Shown one piece after another: positions 1 to 5,809 of a stretch of DNA of 9,888 nt (position 1 is the first letter of the stretch; each line of letters opens with the position of its first letter). Location: the NCBI GenBank assembly GCA_009706135.1, contig WLRX01000027.1, positions 1 to 9,888 on the forward strand, in the 5' to 3' direction. The position numbers and the translations under genes were made by a program. Source of the DNA: Actinomycetota bacterium (GTDB taxonomy: Bacteria; Actinomycetota; Actinomycetes; Nanopelagicales; Nanopelagicaceae). The notes under the pieces are model-generated. The model had not been told where the DNA came from, made no database searches, and saw only the letters and a program-made list of their open reading frames with translations.

Positions 1-709
1 CCATAACAACTTTTGGAATCGCAATATCTGGATCCCCATCGTAGGCAGCTGCGTAAGTGCTCTGTGCTTCTGCTTCGTACATGTAATCAACTTCTTCGAT
101 GATGCGAGCACGCAGTTCTTCAAGAAGCGGCTTCATATCAAGGCCTGGCAAAACTAATTGGAAAATCTTTGAGAAACGTTGAATCTGATTGAGATCAGCA
201 ATCAGTGCTTCAGCCGCTCCCGGATATTGAATCTTTACTGCAACAACGCGACCATCTTTCCAAACAGCTTTGTGCACTTGTCCAATGGACGCGGACGCTG
301 TTGCTTTGTCTTCAAAGCTTGCAAAATTATCTCGCCAATTTTCGCCGAGTTCTTTTGCTAATACTTTATGGACTACGCGAGTTGGTAGCGGCGGGGCTGA
401 CTCTTGCAATTTAGTAAGAGTTTCGCGATATGGCTTTGCAATATTTTCTGGAAGCGCTGCTTCAAATACGGAGAGAGCTTGGCCGAATTTCATGGCCCCG
501 CCTTTGAGTTCGCCAAGAACTTTAAACAATTGTTCTGCAGTTTTTTCTTGAATCTCTGCAAGTACAACAGAACCTGATTGACCAACTAGTTGGCGGCCAA
601 GACCGAGTGCTCCACGTCCGGCAAGACCAAGGGGAATAGAAACCATCTTCGCCGAGCGCACAGCGCCTGAGCGAGGGATCTCTGTCTCTTCAACTTTATC
701 TTTGGCCAC
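1..709 (-). CDS. ABC1/AarF (UbiB-like) kinase-fold protein, C-terminal part outside window
   Basis: The first 236 codons are visible; the gene continues past the left edge. The translation carries the ABC1 signature: a KxGQ-type N-terminal motif (KFGQ, residues 74-77), an alanine-rich loop running into SIGQVH (138-146), the ATP-binding lysine in VAVK (K159) and an EEVDY block (205-209) followed by an EA-rich segment. ABC1 proteins are atypical protein-kinase-like ATPases, best known from quinone biosynthesis (UbiB/COQ8). In actinobacteria the relative beside whiB7 (Rv3197) is annotated as an ATP-binding protein. The GTG at 709 is chosen because homologues have a short leader before the SLPLG-like segment (here SIPLG). 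In-frame GTG at 763 and TTG at 778 would add 18 or 23 residues, and none has a clear Shine-Dalgarno site. It lies 81 bases after the ThiF-like gene and is probably co-transcribed with it. The family call is firm; the substrate is unknown. Confidence 0.9.
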   Translation of the reverse strand, partial: MAKDKVEETEIPRSGAVRSAKMVSIPLGLAGRGALGLGRQLVGQSGSVVLAEIQEKTAEQLFKVLGELKGGAMKFGQALSVFEAALPENIAKPYRETLTKLQESAPPLPTRVVHKVLAKELGENWRDNFASFEDKATASASIGQVHKAVWKDGRVVAVKIQYPGAAEALIADLNQIQRFSKIFQLVLPGLDMKPLLEELRARIIEEVDYMYEAEAQSTYAAAYDGDPDIAIPKVVM

Positions 710-790
710 TGGCTTATTCTGGAAGAAAAGCCCGTGTTTAGCATCTTGAGAAGGTGCGGGCACTTGAAGCGTGCACAAGTTAAAGGCGAA

Positions 791-1918
791 TTAACGCCAG
801 GAACATCCGCACAATGGATGGCGCGCAAAGCGAATGTGTTGAGGATTACATATATCTAGATAGTTGGTTCGAACACGAGTCGAAATCAAAGAAGAATTTT
901 TCGTATCTATATATCGAAGAATTTCTGATGCAATTTGCGCTGCCACAAAGTGGGAAACGGCCACTGGTATTTCTAACTCTGTGTGCGTACTTCGGAAAAT
1001 ATCTATTTCTCGAGAAAGTACATGTTGATCACTTCGTGCAAGGCTTATACAACGAGAGCATGCACTCTTACCTGGAATAACAAGGGGTCCGATATCAATA
1101 GATGGACCGTCAGGAGCCGCAACAATTAAATGAATTTCATCCTCACTCATACTCTGTGCAATGAGTGCTTCATGACCATTTCCGATAAATATTTTTAGAA
1201 AAACTTCAGGAATTTCATCTGCAGCTGATTTGTCATTACTTGGAAATAGTGCCAATTCGCGAGATTTATCTTCGAGTGTGTGTTGAAAATTTGAACCAAC
1301 ATCACCACTTGTAAGTAAACCTGCGCACATATCTTGGTTGCCAATTCGCGCACGATCTCGTCTAGAAGCAGATGCCATCTTTGTTTGAGTCACTCCACTT
1401 GCGAGTAAAAGTCCGTACAACTGCGTTGCAACTCTGTTTTCACCCGAAATTTCAATTAAAGCCAATCGACGATTCGTTAATACTTCTACGCCACCATCAT
1501 TAACGCCAGGAATCCACGTTGTTGCGGATAACTCTGGAGTGATTTTTGATTGCAATTGAATATAACCAGCGTCAGCGCTTTGATCTTGTTCCTTAAACCG
1601 ACCTGGTGCAACAATTTGGGTAATTAAATAATCAATTAACCCGGCACTTAATAATTGACCGATAACTTCACAGATTATTTCGGATCCAATGGCGAGCGCT
1701 ACCGCTATCTCCTGCGCGTTCTTCCGGCCATCAAATTCGGCGATAATTGATTTAATACCAAGTGCTTCACATTCGATTCCCGAACCATTACACCCAACAA
1801 ATACACGATTTCCTTCGATGAGTGAATCGGACAGGGAGAGAACAATTGTTCCTCTTTTAAGGCGTGGACGAATCAGTGATAAATCGAGGGCTTGCGTATC
1901 TACTGTTTGTATTTTCAT
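791..1918 (-). CDS. Ocin-ThiF-like / TOMM cyclodehydratase-type protein
   Basis: 375 residues. The N-terminal third (RPRL, then a DGRKNAQEIA-like segment and an AGLID-type helix end, about residues 18-96) resembles the leader-peptide-binding (RRE-like) domain of TOMM cyclodehydratase partner proteins. The C-terminal half has the ThiF-like layout with GPLVIPG followed by C287-x2-C290, and the terminal HPLCGC (C370, C372). The two Cys pairs are the expected structural zinc site. In characterised TOMM systems such proteins bind a precursor peptide and hand it to a YcaO enzyme; neither partner is visible here. The product matches the position of Rv3196 in the mycobacterial neighbourhood as I recall it, upstream of the ABC1 gene. 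The ATG at 1918 has no Shine-Dalgarno site but gives the usual family N-terminus. The upstream terminator at 2041-2079 implies its own promoter. Family assignment is moderately firm; biochemical role unknown. Confidence 0.75.
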   Translation of the reverse strand: MKIQTVDTQALDLSLIRPRLKRGTIVLSLSDSLIEGNRVFVGCNGSGIECEALGIKSIIAEFDGRKNAQEIAVALAIGSEIICEVIGQLLSAGLIDYLITQIVAPGRFKEQDQSADAGYIQLQSKITPELSATTWIPGVNDGGVEVLTNRRLALIEISGENRVATQLYGLLLASGVTQTKMASASRRDRARIGNQDMCAGLLTSGDVGSNFQHTLEDKSRELALFPSNDKSAADEIPEVFLKIFIGNGHEALIAQSMSEDEIHLIVAAPDGPSIDIGPLVIPGKSACSRCISLARSDQHVLSREIDIFRSTHTELEIPVAVSHFVAAQIASEILRYIDTKNSSLISTRVRTNYLDICNPQHIRFARHPLCGCSWR

Positions 1919-2017
1919 CTGCGCACAATGGCGCCAATTTCGTAGCGCGCATGTGATGCATTGGAATTATGTGCATGCAGATGCGATTTCATTGCAGTCT
2001 GTAGCTAAGGCGTTACC

Positions 2018-2029
2018 GATTGCGCAATC
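2018..2029. promoter_or_regulatory. 12-bp perfect palindrome (GATTGCGCAATC), possible operator
   Basis: The sequence is its own reverse complement. It lies 100 bases upstream of the ThiF-like start (1918) and just inside the terminator at 2041-2079, where that gene's promoter should be. No convincing -35/-10 pair could be fixed nearby; a CATAAT hexamer lies nearer the gene on the minus strand. A regulator site is an inference from symmetry and position. Confidence 0.25.
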
Positions 2030-2040
2030 ACAGAGAAAAG

Positions 2041-2079
2041 AAAACCCCCACCAAGCAACTTCTGCCTGACGGGGGTTTT
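2041..2079 (-). terminator. Intrinsic terminator after the DUF5679-type gene
   Basis: A perfect 9-bp inverted repeat (AAAACCCCC at 2041-2049, GGGGGTTTT at 2071-2079) encloses a 21-base loop. On the minus strand the stem runs into TTTTCTTTTCTC, a good U tract. It therefore most likely ends the minus-strand transcript that carries the 52-residue gene, separating it from the ThiF-like gene. The plus-strand side also ends in TTTT, so it may act in both directions. Confidence 0.85.
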
Positions 2080-2125
2080 CGTACTGCTAATAAGTATTTA
2101 AAAGTGCTAGAAGCTAAGGCTTAAA

Positions 2126-2284
2126 TTAAGCCTTACCGAGAATGCGGTTCACCTTGGTGCCACATACTGGGCAGATGCCCTGTGCCATGCGACGACCAGA
2201 GTCTGAGACCTTTACGGTTCCCTCGAATTCACGCTTCTCTTTGCACTTAACGCAATAAGCGTCACCTTTATATGTCTCTGCCAT
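2126..2284 (-). CDS. DUF5679-type small four-cysteine (zinc ribbon-like) protein
   Basis: 52 residues, starting MAETYKGDAYCVKCKEKREF. Two CxxC pairs are seen: CVKC (C11, C14) and CPVC (C38, C41), separated by 23 residues including a GRRMAQG stretch. This is the layout of a single small zinc ribbon and matches the DUF5679 proteins annotated in many actinobacteria. Function is unknown; a nucleic-acid or protein contact role is only a guess. The ATG at 2284 is supported by GGAG (minus strand, 2294-2291) at good spacing, one of the clearest ribosome sites in the window. It sits downstream of the YgjP-like gene with no terminator between, so the two may share a transcript, and a strong terminator follows it. 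It is too short to be found by length-based gene calling. Confidence 0.9.
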   Translation of the reverse strand: MAETYKGDAYCVKCKEKREFEGTVKVSDSGRRMAQGICPVCGTKVNRILGKA

Positions 2285-2302
2285 TTTATTCTCCAATCGA
2301 CG

Positions 2303-2352
2303 CATGCTTGCCTATGGGTTGTTTCCCAATAAGGGGCAGGCGTGCAAGCATG
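2303..2352. repeat. 9-bp inverted repeat in the leader of the DUF5679-type gene
   Basis: CATGCTTGC (2303-2311) and GCAAGCATG (2344-2352) form a perfect 9-bp stem around 32 bases that themselves hold a smaller TGGG/CCCA hairpin (2315-2318 with 2325-2328). On the minus strand the structure ends eight bases before the GGAG ribosome site. Neither strand has a T tract after it, so a terminator is unlikely. It could be a 5' leader fold or an operator; a weak minus-strand TATCGT hexamer (2358-2353) abuts it. Confidence 0.5.
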
Positions 2353-2410
2353 ACGATACCCCCGCTCACGCTCAATTGCGCTCATATCAGGCGTGATTGT
2401 GGGAATTTTT

Positions 2411-3031
2411 TTAGAGGACTTCGGCCCCTGGCAGCACGGTTGGCGGCATATAACGCCGTTCAGCAGCCTCAAAGCCCTCAAAATACGCCTCAGCACGGCT
2501 CTCTTCAGGAAATCTGGCCAGCACGGCCTTAAATTCTGGCCCGTGATCGAAGTGGTGCAGGTGAATGGCCTCATGGAAGAGGACGTAATCAAGAGCGTAT
2601 GCCGGAGCCCCTTTAAGGCGGTCTGAGATCCGAATCGTTGCATCTACTGAGGTGCAAGATCCCCAGCGCTCGCGCATTGATCGCCAATTAATTGATTTCG
2701 GGCGCTCTGTGATTTCAGGAGCATAAAGATTTAGTAGCTGAACCGATCGATCAAGCAAAATCGTTTCAGATGGTGATTCATCGGCTTCTTGAGCACGTAT
2801 TTTGGCGATCATCTCGGGGATAACGCTTCGTTCATCGGCCTTACTCATGCGCGCGGGGATAGAAATGATTATTCGCCCGCCTTGGCGATAAGCGGAGATG
2901 CTTTTCTTTCGGCGTTTGGAGCGCAGTACAACTATTTCACCCTCTGAGATTCCCGGAAGGGTTACATCGCTAGCGATTACGTCGTCATCACCATCTCCGA
3001 GTGAATGTGTAATGGAATGGTTGAGGGTCAT
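2411..3031 (-). CDS. YgjP-like M48/DUF45 metallopeptidase
   Basis: 206 residues from the ATG at 3031. A TTG at 3037 gives two more residues and is better placed from a weak AGG (6-base spacing), so either start is possible; the numbers here count from the TTG form. The C-terminal part carries the YgjP set: RERWGSC (122-128), HEAIH (155-159) with the catalytic Glu, and the third zinc ligand H165 in HHFDHGPEF. Length is in the usual range for the family. These are cytoplasmic zinc-peptidase-fold proteins of unknown substrate. The N-terminal 35 residues are acidic and not conserved in appearance; a KRRKK cluster (41-45) follows. A promoter with a perfect TTGACA lies about 70-95 bases upstream. 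No hairpin follows the stop, so read-through into the DUF5679-type gene is likely. Confidence 0.88.
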   Translation of the reverse strand: MTLNHSITHSLGDGDDDVIASDVTLPGISEGEIVVLRSKRRKKSISAYRQGGRIIISIPARMSKADERSVIPEMIAKIRAQEADESPSETILLDRSVQLLNLYAPEITERPKSINWRSMRERWGSCTSVDATIRISDRLKGAPAYALDYVLFHEAIHLHHFDHGPEFKAVLARFPEESRAEAYFEGFEAAERRYMPPTVLPGAEVL

Positions 3032-3100
3032 AGCCAAACGCTACCTGTTGAAGGTATTTCGCAACTTATTTAACGCAATAAAACGCCGAAAAATTTTTGC

Positions 3101-3128
3101 ATTACAACAAAAAAAGTCCTGTTGTCAA
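3101..3128 (-). promoter_or_regulatory. Promoter for the YgjP-like gene
   Basis: On the minus strand TTGACA (3128-3123) is separated by 16 bases from TGTAAT (3106-3101), one mismatch from TATAAT. Transcription would begin near 3095, giving a leader of about 60 bases. ACAACA and TGTTGT half-sites flank a run of seven T within the spacer, a possible operator or curvature signal. Confidence 0.5.
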
Positions 3129-3176
3129 TGTTGTGGTTATTTGATTATGACTCTTTTCTGTCGTACTTTGCGACTA

Positions 3177-3258
3177 CGAAGTCCTCGGATAAACGTTCTA
3201 TATCTGCAAGGGGAAGGCAGATACAGGGTGTGCACCCGGGGACTTCGCTTTTGTTTTT
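3177..3258 (+). terminator. 12-bp-stem folded element with plus-strand T tract (terminator or small RNA end)
   Basis: Positions 3177-3188 pair with 3236-3247 over 12 bp, including one G·U pair on the plus strand (3185/3239) that becomes an A·C mismatch in the minus-strand RNA. A second perfect 7-bp hairpin (TATCTGC 3201-3207 with GCAGATA 3217-3223, loop of 9) sits inside, and GGGTG/CACCC (3226-3237) can form an alternative short hairpin. The plus strand continues CTTTTGTTTTTAG (T tract 3249-3258). The G·U and the T tract both favour a plus-strand RNA, but no plus-strand gene lies upstream. It could instead mark the 3' end of the minus-strand DUF2342-like transcript. Confidence 0.5.
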
Positions 3259-3278
3259 AGCAAATAAATTCGACAGCT

Positions 3279-4574
3279 TTACAACCCAGATAAGTCATCT
3301 GGAACTTCAGTGCTCTTCAAGAAATTCTCCGGGTCCAACAAATCATCCGGTGTTGGCAAAAGCGATGACCAAATTTTGTCTCGAGTGCTCACACCCTCTT
3401 TTTCACGAATCACTCGCCAGAAGTTCGCCGCTTCTCGTGACATGCGTGGTGAAACTTCAAGGCCAAAGAGTGATTTGAATAATTGTTGCGTGGGTGCCGA
3501 TGTGGCACGACGTCTACGAAATGTTTCGCGCAGAGCATCGATTGATGGAAGTCGATCACTTACTGCAAGTGTGGTTACTTCATCAGTCCACCCTTCGATG
3601 AGCGCAAAGACTGTTTCCAGTTTTGTGAGGGCTGCTCGCTGTGTTGGTGACTCTTCAGGAGTAAACATTCCTTCACCAATTGCAAGCGTGAAACTTTCTG
3701 GATTATTTGGATCGATATTTCCAGATTCCATCGCCTCTTGGGCCTGGCGTTGAATCGCATCGATATCAATATGAATACCTTTTCCGTATTCCGAAATTGC
3801 AGTTCGAATATAGGAAACTAACCAAGGGTTGCTATCAAATAAGCGTGCTACTGCTTCTTCGCGAATTGCATGAAATAGAGTTATTTCGCTCTTAGGAATC
3901 TCAAGATCTTGCGACCATAGTGCAATATTTTCAGGAACTAATGCAGGTATTGCAGGGTCAACAAGTGGCAAACCGACATCGTGAATTCCTGTAACAGATG
4001 ATGCGAGCGCACCAACTGATTGGCCCAATTGAGTTGCGATTAACGCGCTAATAAATGAGCGCAACAACGTTGCGATTGTTTCGATGGGCATTGGTGTTTC
4101 TTCGGTCTGGCCCTCGTTAATCGCTTGCTGCATAAGTTCAGAAACTGCAGTGGCTAGCCCTGAAGCAAGTGGTTCTACGGTGACTTGCCAACCAGCAAGT
4201 GTTGAATCCACCCAGTCTGAGCGGCTAAGGGTTTGAGTCGCGCTGGCGATCGGTGCAAAGTCGGTGGCTTCATTGAGCCAGAGTTGAGCAATCGAGCTGG
4301 CTTGTGCGACAACGGTTAAATCAGTGTTTCCGACGGGGAGAGAGCCAGCACTAGAAATAATTTTCTTCGCAGTATCTCGGACAATGCTCTTTGGAAGAGA
4401 TTCACTTGCCGCAGAAAAGGGATTGATAAATCCTGCAGGATTAATTCCTAGTTTTTGAAATTGTTCTGTAACTTGTTCCTGCATTTGCGCGAGCATTGCT
4501 GCAAGTTGTTCAGGGGTCATCTCATTCGGGTTCTCTTCTGAACCGTCATCTGGACTGAAACCAAATGGTGACAT
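3279..4574 (-). CDS. DUF2342-family protein (predicted zinc-dependent metalloprotease fold)
   Basis: 431 residues with the whole family layout: an N-terminal PFGF-type start, a Q/E-rich coil (about 21-40), a GQSVGALASSV...DVGLPL segment (184-204), a central FHAIREEAVARLF block (234-246), EYGKGI (262-267), the ALIEGWTDEV helix (324-333), the RRRRA stretch (353-357) and a C-terminal RDKIW...DLLDPENF end. It corresponds to Rv3195 of mycobacteria. The fold is described as zincin-like, but in the relatives I remember the central block reads REAAHARLF, whereas here the histidine is replaced by V242. A catalytic role is therefore doubtful. The ATG at 4574 is supported by AAAGG six bases upstream. 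It is divergent from the membrane-protein genes to the right. Confidence 0.88.
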   Translation of the reverse strand: MSPFGFSPDDGSEENPNEMTPEQLAAMLAQMQEQVTEQFQKLGINPAGFINPFSAASESLPKSIVRDTAKKIISSAGSLPVGNTDLTVVAQASSIAQLWLNEATDFAPIASATQTLSRSDWVDSTLAGWQVTVEPLASGLATAVSELMQQAINEGQTEETPMPIETIATLLRSFISALIATQLGQSVGALASSVTGIHDVGLPLVDPAIPALVPENIALWSQDLEIPKSEITLFHAIREEAVARLFDSNPWLVSYIRTAISEYGKGIHIDIDAIQRQAQEAMESGNIDPNNPESFTLAIGEGMFTPEESPTQRAALTKLETVFALIEGWTDEVTTLAVSDRLPSIDALRETFRRRRATSAPTQQLFKSLFGLEVSPRMSREAANFWRVIREKEGVSTRDKIWSSLLPTPDDLLDPENFLKSTEVPDDLSGL

Positions 4575-4670
4575 GATTACCTTTCTTTCAAATCCTTTAT
4601 GCTAACAATCTGCTCTTCATATCGTACGGGTGGTAACACCTATAACGCGCGGTGGAAGAAAATAATTCCA

Positions 4671-4701
4671 TTGAACTTCTAGGCATCCCAACCTCTAGAC
4701 T
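4671..4701 (+). promoter_or_regulatory. Promoter of the small membrane protein / S16 protease genes
   Basis: TTGAAC (4671-4676) and TAGACT (4696-4701) are separated by 19 bases, slightly long. A start about 7 bases after the -10 falls at the second ATG (4708) of the downstream gene, as expected for a leaderless mRNA. The rest of the 4575-4701 gap must also hold the minus-strand promoter of the DUF2342-like gene; a weak TAGCAT hexamer lies near 4602. GGTG-N4-CACC symmetry at 4630-4641 could be an operator. Confidence 0.4.
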
Positions 4702-4980
4702 ATGAATATGTCCACGTCGTTTTTAGCCCTAATTTGGTGGGTAATTCCTGCCGCAGGTTTAATTGGCGCTTTAGGTTACGTAGTGTGGGTAACAAAATTT
4801 AAGGATCGTTTTGAATCTGAAACATCGCGCTCCATTGGAAAATTTACTGAGTTTCAAAGCACATTTAGAGATCCCAATGATCACTCACCCGTGAATCGCA
4901 ACGATCCATCACCAAATGAATTGCCACCGCAAAAGCCATTTCAATCTCCGCCCTCGAACCAAGATGGCACACCGCTGTAG
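4702..4980 (+). CDS. Small single-pass membrane protein, hypothetical
   Basis: 92 residues from ATG 4702, or 90 from ATG 4708, which the promoter position favours. One hydrophobic segment (about residues 7-30, LALIWWVIPAAGLIGALGYV) is followed by VTKFKDRF and a polar, proline- and asparagine-rich tail (about 50-92) of likely disordered character. The positive charge after the helix suggests N-out, tail in the cytoplasm. I do not recognise a named family. The stop is two bases before the S16 protease start, so the two proteins are surely co-transcribed and probably translationally coupled. A function at the membrane together with that protease or with the UPF0182 protein is an inference from position only. 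Confidence 0.8.
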   Translation: MNMSTSFLALIWWVIPAAGLIGALGYVVWVTKFKDRFESETSRSIGKFTEFQSTFRDPNDHSPVNRNDPSPNELPPQKPFQSPPSNQDGTPL

Positions 4981-4982
4981 TT

Positions 4983-5762
4983 ATGCGTTATTCATCGCTT
5001 CCCGTTGCGGTTAAAGCAATCATCGCTCTCTTTTTTGGATTCGCTCTTTTCGCCCCGCTGCCATTTGTTGTTGTGATGCCCGGAGGCGCAACCGATGTAC
5101 TAGACAAAGTTATTTCAATTAAATCTAAAAATGCCTATAAACCAAATGGTTCGCTCTACTTGCTAGCCATTCGCGTTACGAGTCCAAGTGCATCGATGTT
5201 TTCTGGTGAAATTGTTTATGGATGGGCAAACGGAAATTCTCGAATTTATCCTCGTTCTGCGGTCTATCCAGATCACGTTAGCTCAAGGACTCTGGATAAA
5301 GAAGCCAAATTGGATATGACTTCTTCTCAGGATAAAGCAAAAATAGTTGCACTTGAGTATATAAAGAACAACTATCCAGAACTGGCCACTGTTGATTCAG
5401 AATTGATCACTTTGGATGTGAAAAATACTGGTGGCCCAAGTGGCGGGATGATTTTCACACTTGGTGTTATTGAAGAGTTAACACCGCAAGATTTATTGCG
5501 AGGAAGAAAAGTTGCCGGTACCGGAACAATTGATGTGTCTGGAAAAGTTGGACCAATTGGCGGCATTGATGAAAAGTTAATTGCTGCGCAACGAGTCGGT
5601 GTAACAGTTTTCCTTGCACCCCGTTCGAATTGTTCAGAGATTAGATCGATTCCGAAAGGCATAACTGTCTTTGCCATTAGCACGATCGATGATGCCGTCA
5701 AGGCGCTTTCTGCAAGTAGTTCGCCTGAGCAATTAGGCATGGTGTGCCCAAAAAGAGCCTAA
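4983..5762 (+). CDS. Membrane-anchored Lon-type (S16) serine protease, PDZ-less form of the YlbL/Rv3194c family
   Basis: 259 residues. A single N-terminal membrane segment (about 8-33) ends in VMPGGA, as in the actinobacterial YlbL-like proteins. The C-terminal half is an S16 protease domain: the nucleophile S153 in GGPSGG, then the AGTGTID...GKVGPIGG block (178-194) and the catalytic lysine K198 in GGIDEK, at nearly the same spacing as Ser679/Lys722 of E. coli Lon. Both catalytic residues are kept, so activity outside the membrane is expected. Relatives are usually about 340 residues and hold a PDZ domain between the stalk and the protease part. Here the MTSSQDKAK helix (112-120) leads to the protease domain after only about 30 residues, so the PDZ is missing. 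There is no Shine-Dalgarno site; it starts two bases after the preceding stop. Confidence 0.9.
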   Translation: MRYSSLPVAVKAIIALFFGFALFAPLPFVVVMPGGATDVLDKVISIKSKNAYKPNGSLYLLAIRVTSPSASMFSGEIVYGWANGNSRIYPRSAVYPDHVSSRTLDKEAKLDMTSSQDKAKIVALEYIKNNYPELATVDSELITLDVKNTGGPSGGMIFTLGVIEELTPQDLLRGRKVAGTGTIDVSGKVGPIGGIDEKLIAAQRVGVTVFLAPRSNCSEIRSIPKGITVFAISTIDDAVKALSASSSPEQLGMVCPKRA

Positions 5763-5797
5763 ATTTGTCCAACTGGCAGAAGTGGCAGACAGTTCTG

Positions 5798-5803
5798 TAT
5801 CTT
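5798..5803 (+). promoter_or_regulatory. Possible -10 element for a leaderless UPF0182 mRNA
   Basis: TATCTT ends six bases before the ATG at 5810, which has no Shine-Dalgarno site. That spacing would put the transcription start on the start codon. No -35 is evident. A TGGCAGA direct repeat (5774-5780 and 5783-5789) lies just upstream. Confidence 0.25.
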
Positions 5804-5809
5804 TAAGTC

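Noticed and set aside
586..828. 80-codon minus-strand ORF starting MRAIHC
   Set aside because: It overlaps the end of the TOMM-like gene and lies out of frame over the ABC1 gene, whose frame carries clear family motifs; the translation is Arg/Cys-rich shadow sequence.
1689..2069. 126-codon plus-strand ORF opposite the TOMM-like start
   Set aside because: It is antisense to the gene's N-terminus and runs through the palindrome and terminator region; no motif or ribosome site supports it.
3200..3240. 6C RNA candidate, from the C-rich loop on the minus strand
   Set aside because: Only one loop has a run of four C; the two C-rich loops of the actinobacterial 6C RNA are not both present.
3177..3247. 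tRNA-like element (71 bases, closed by a long stem)
   Set aside because: Length and closing stem suggest a tRNA, but there is no T arm with TTC loop on either strand and no standard 7-base anticodon loop.
3177..3247. Miniature inverted-repeat element with 12-bp ends
   Set aside because: No flanking target-site duplication is seen and no second copy occurs in the window; an RNA stem explains the symmetry better.
5372..5740. 122-codon minus-strand ORF opposite the S16 protease
   Set aside because: It lies wholly antisense to the catalytic part of a well-supported gene and has no recognisable motif or ribosome site.
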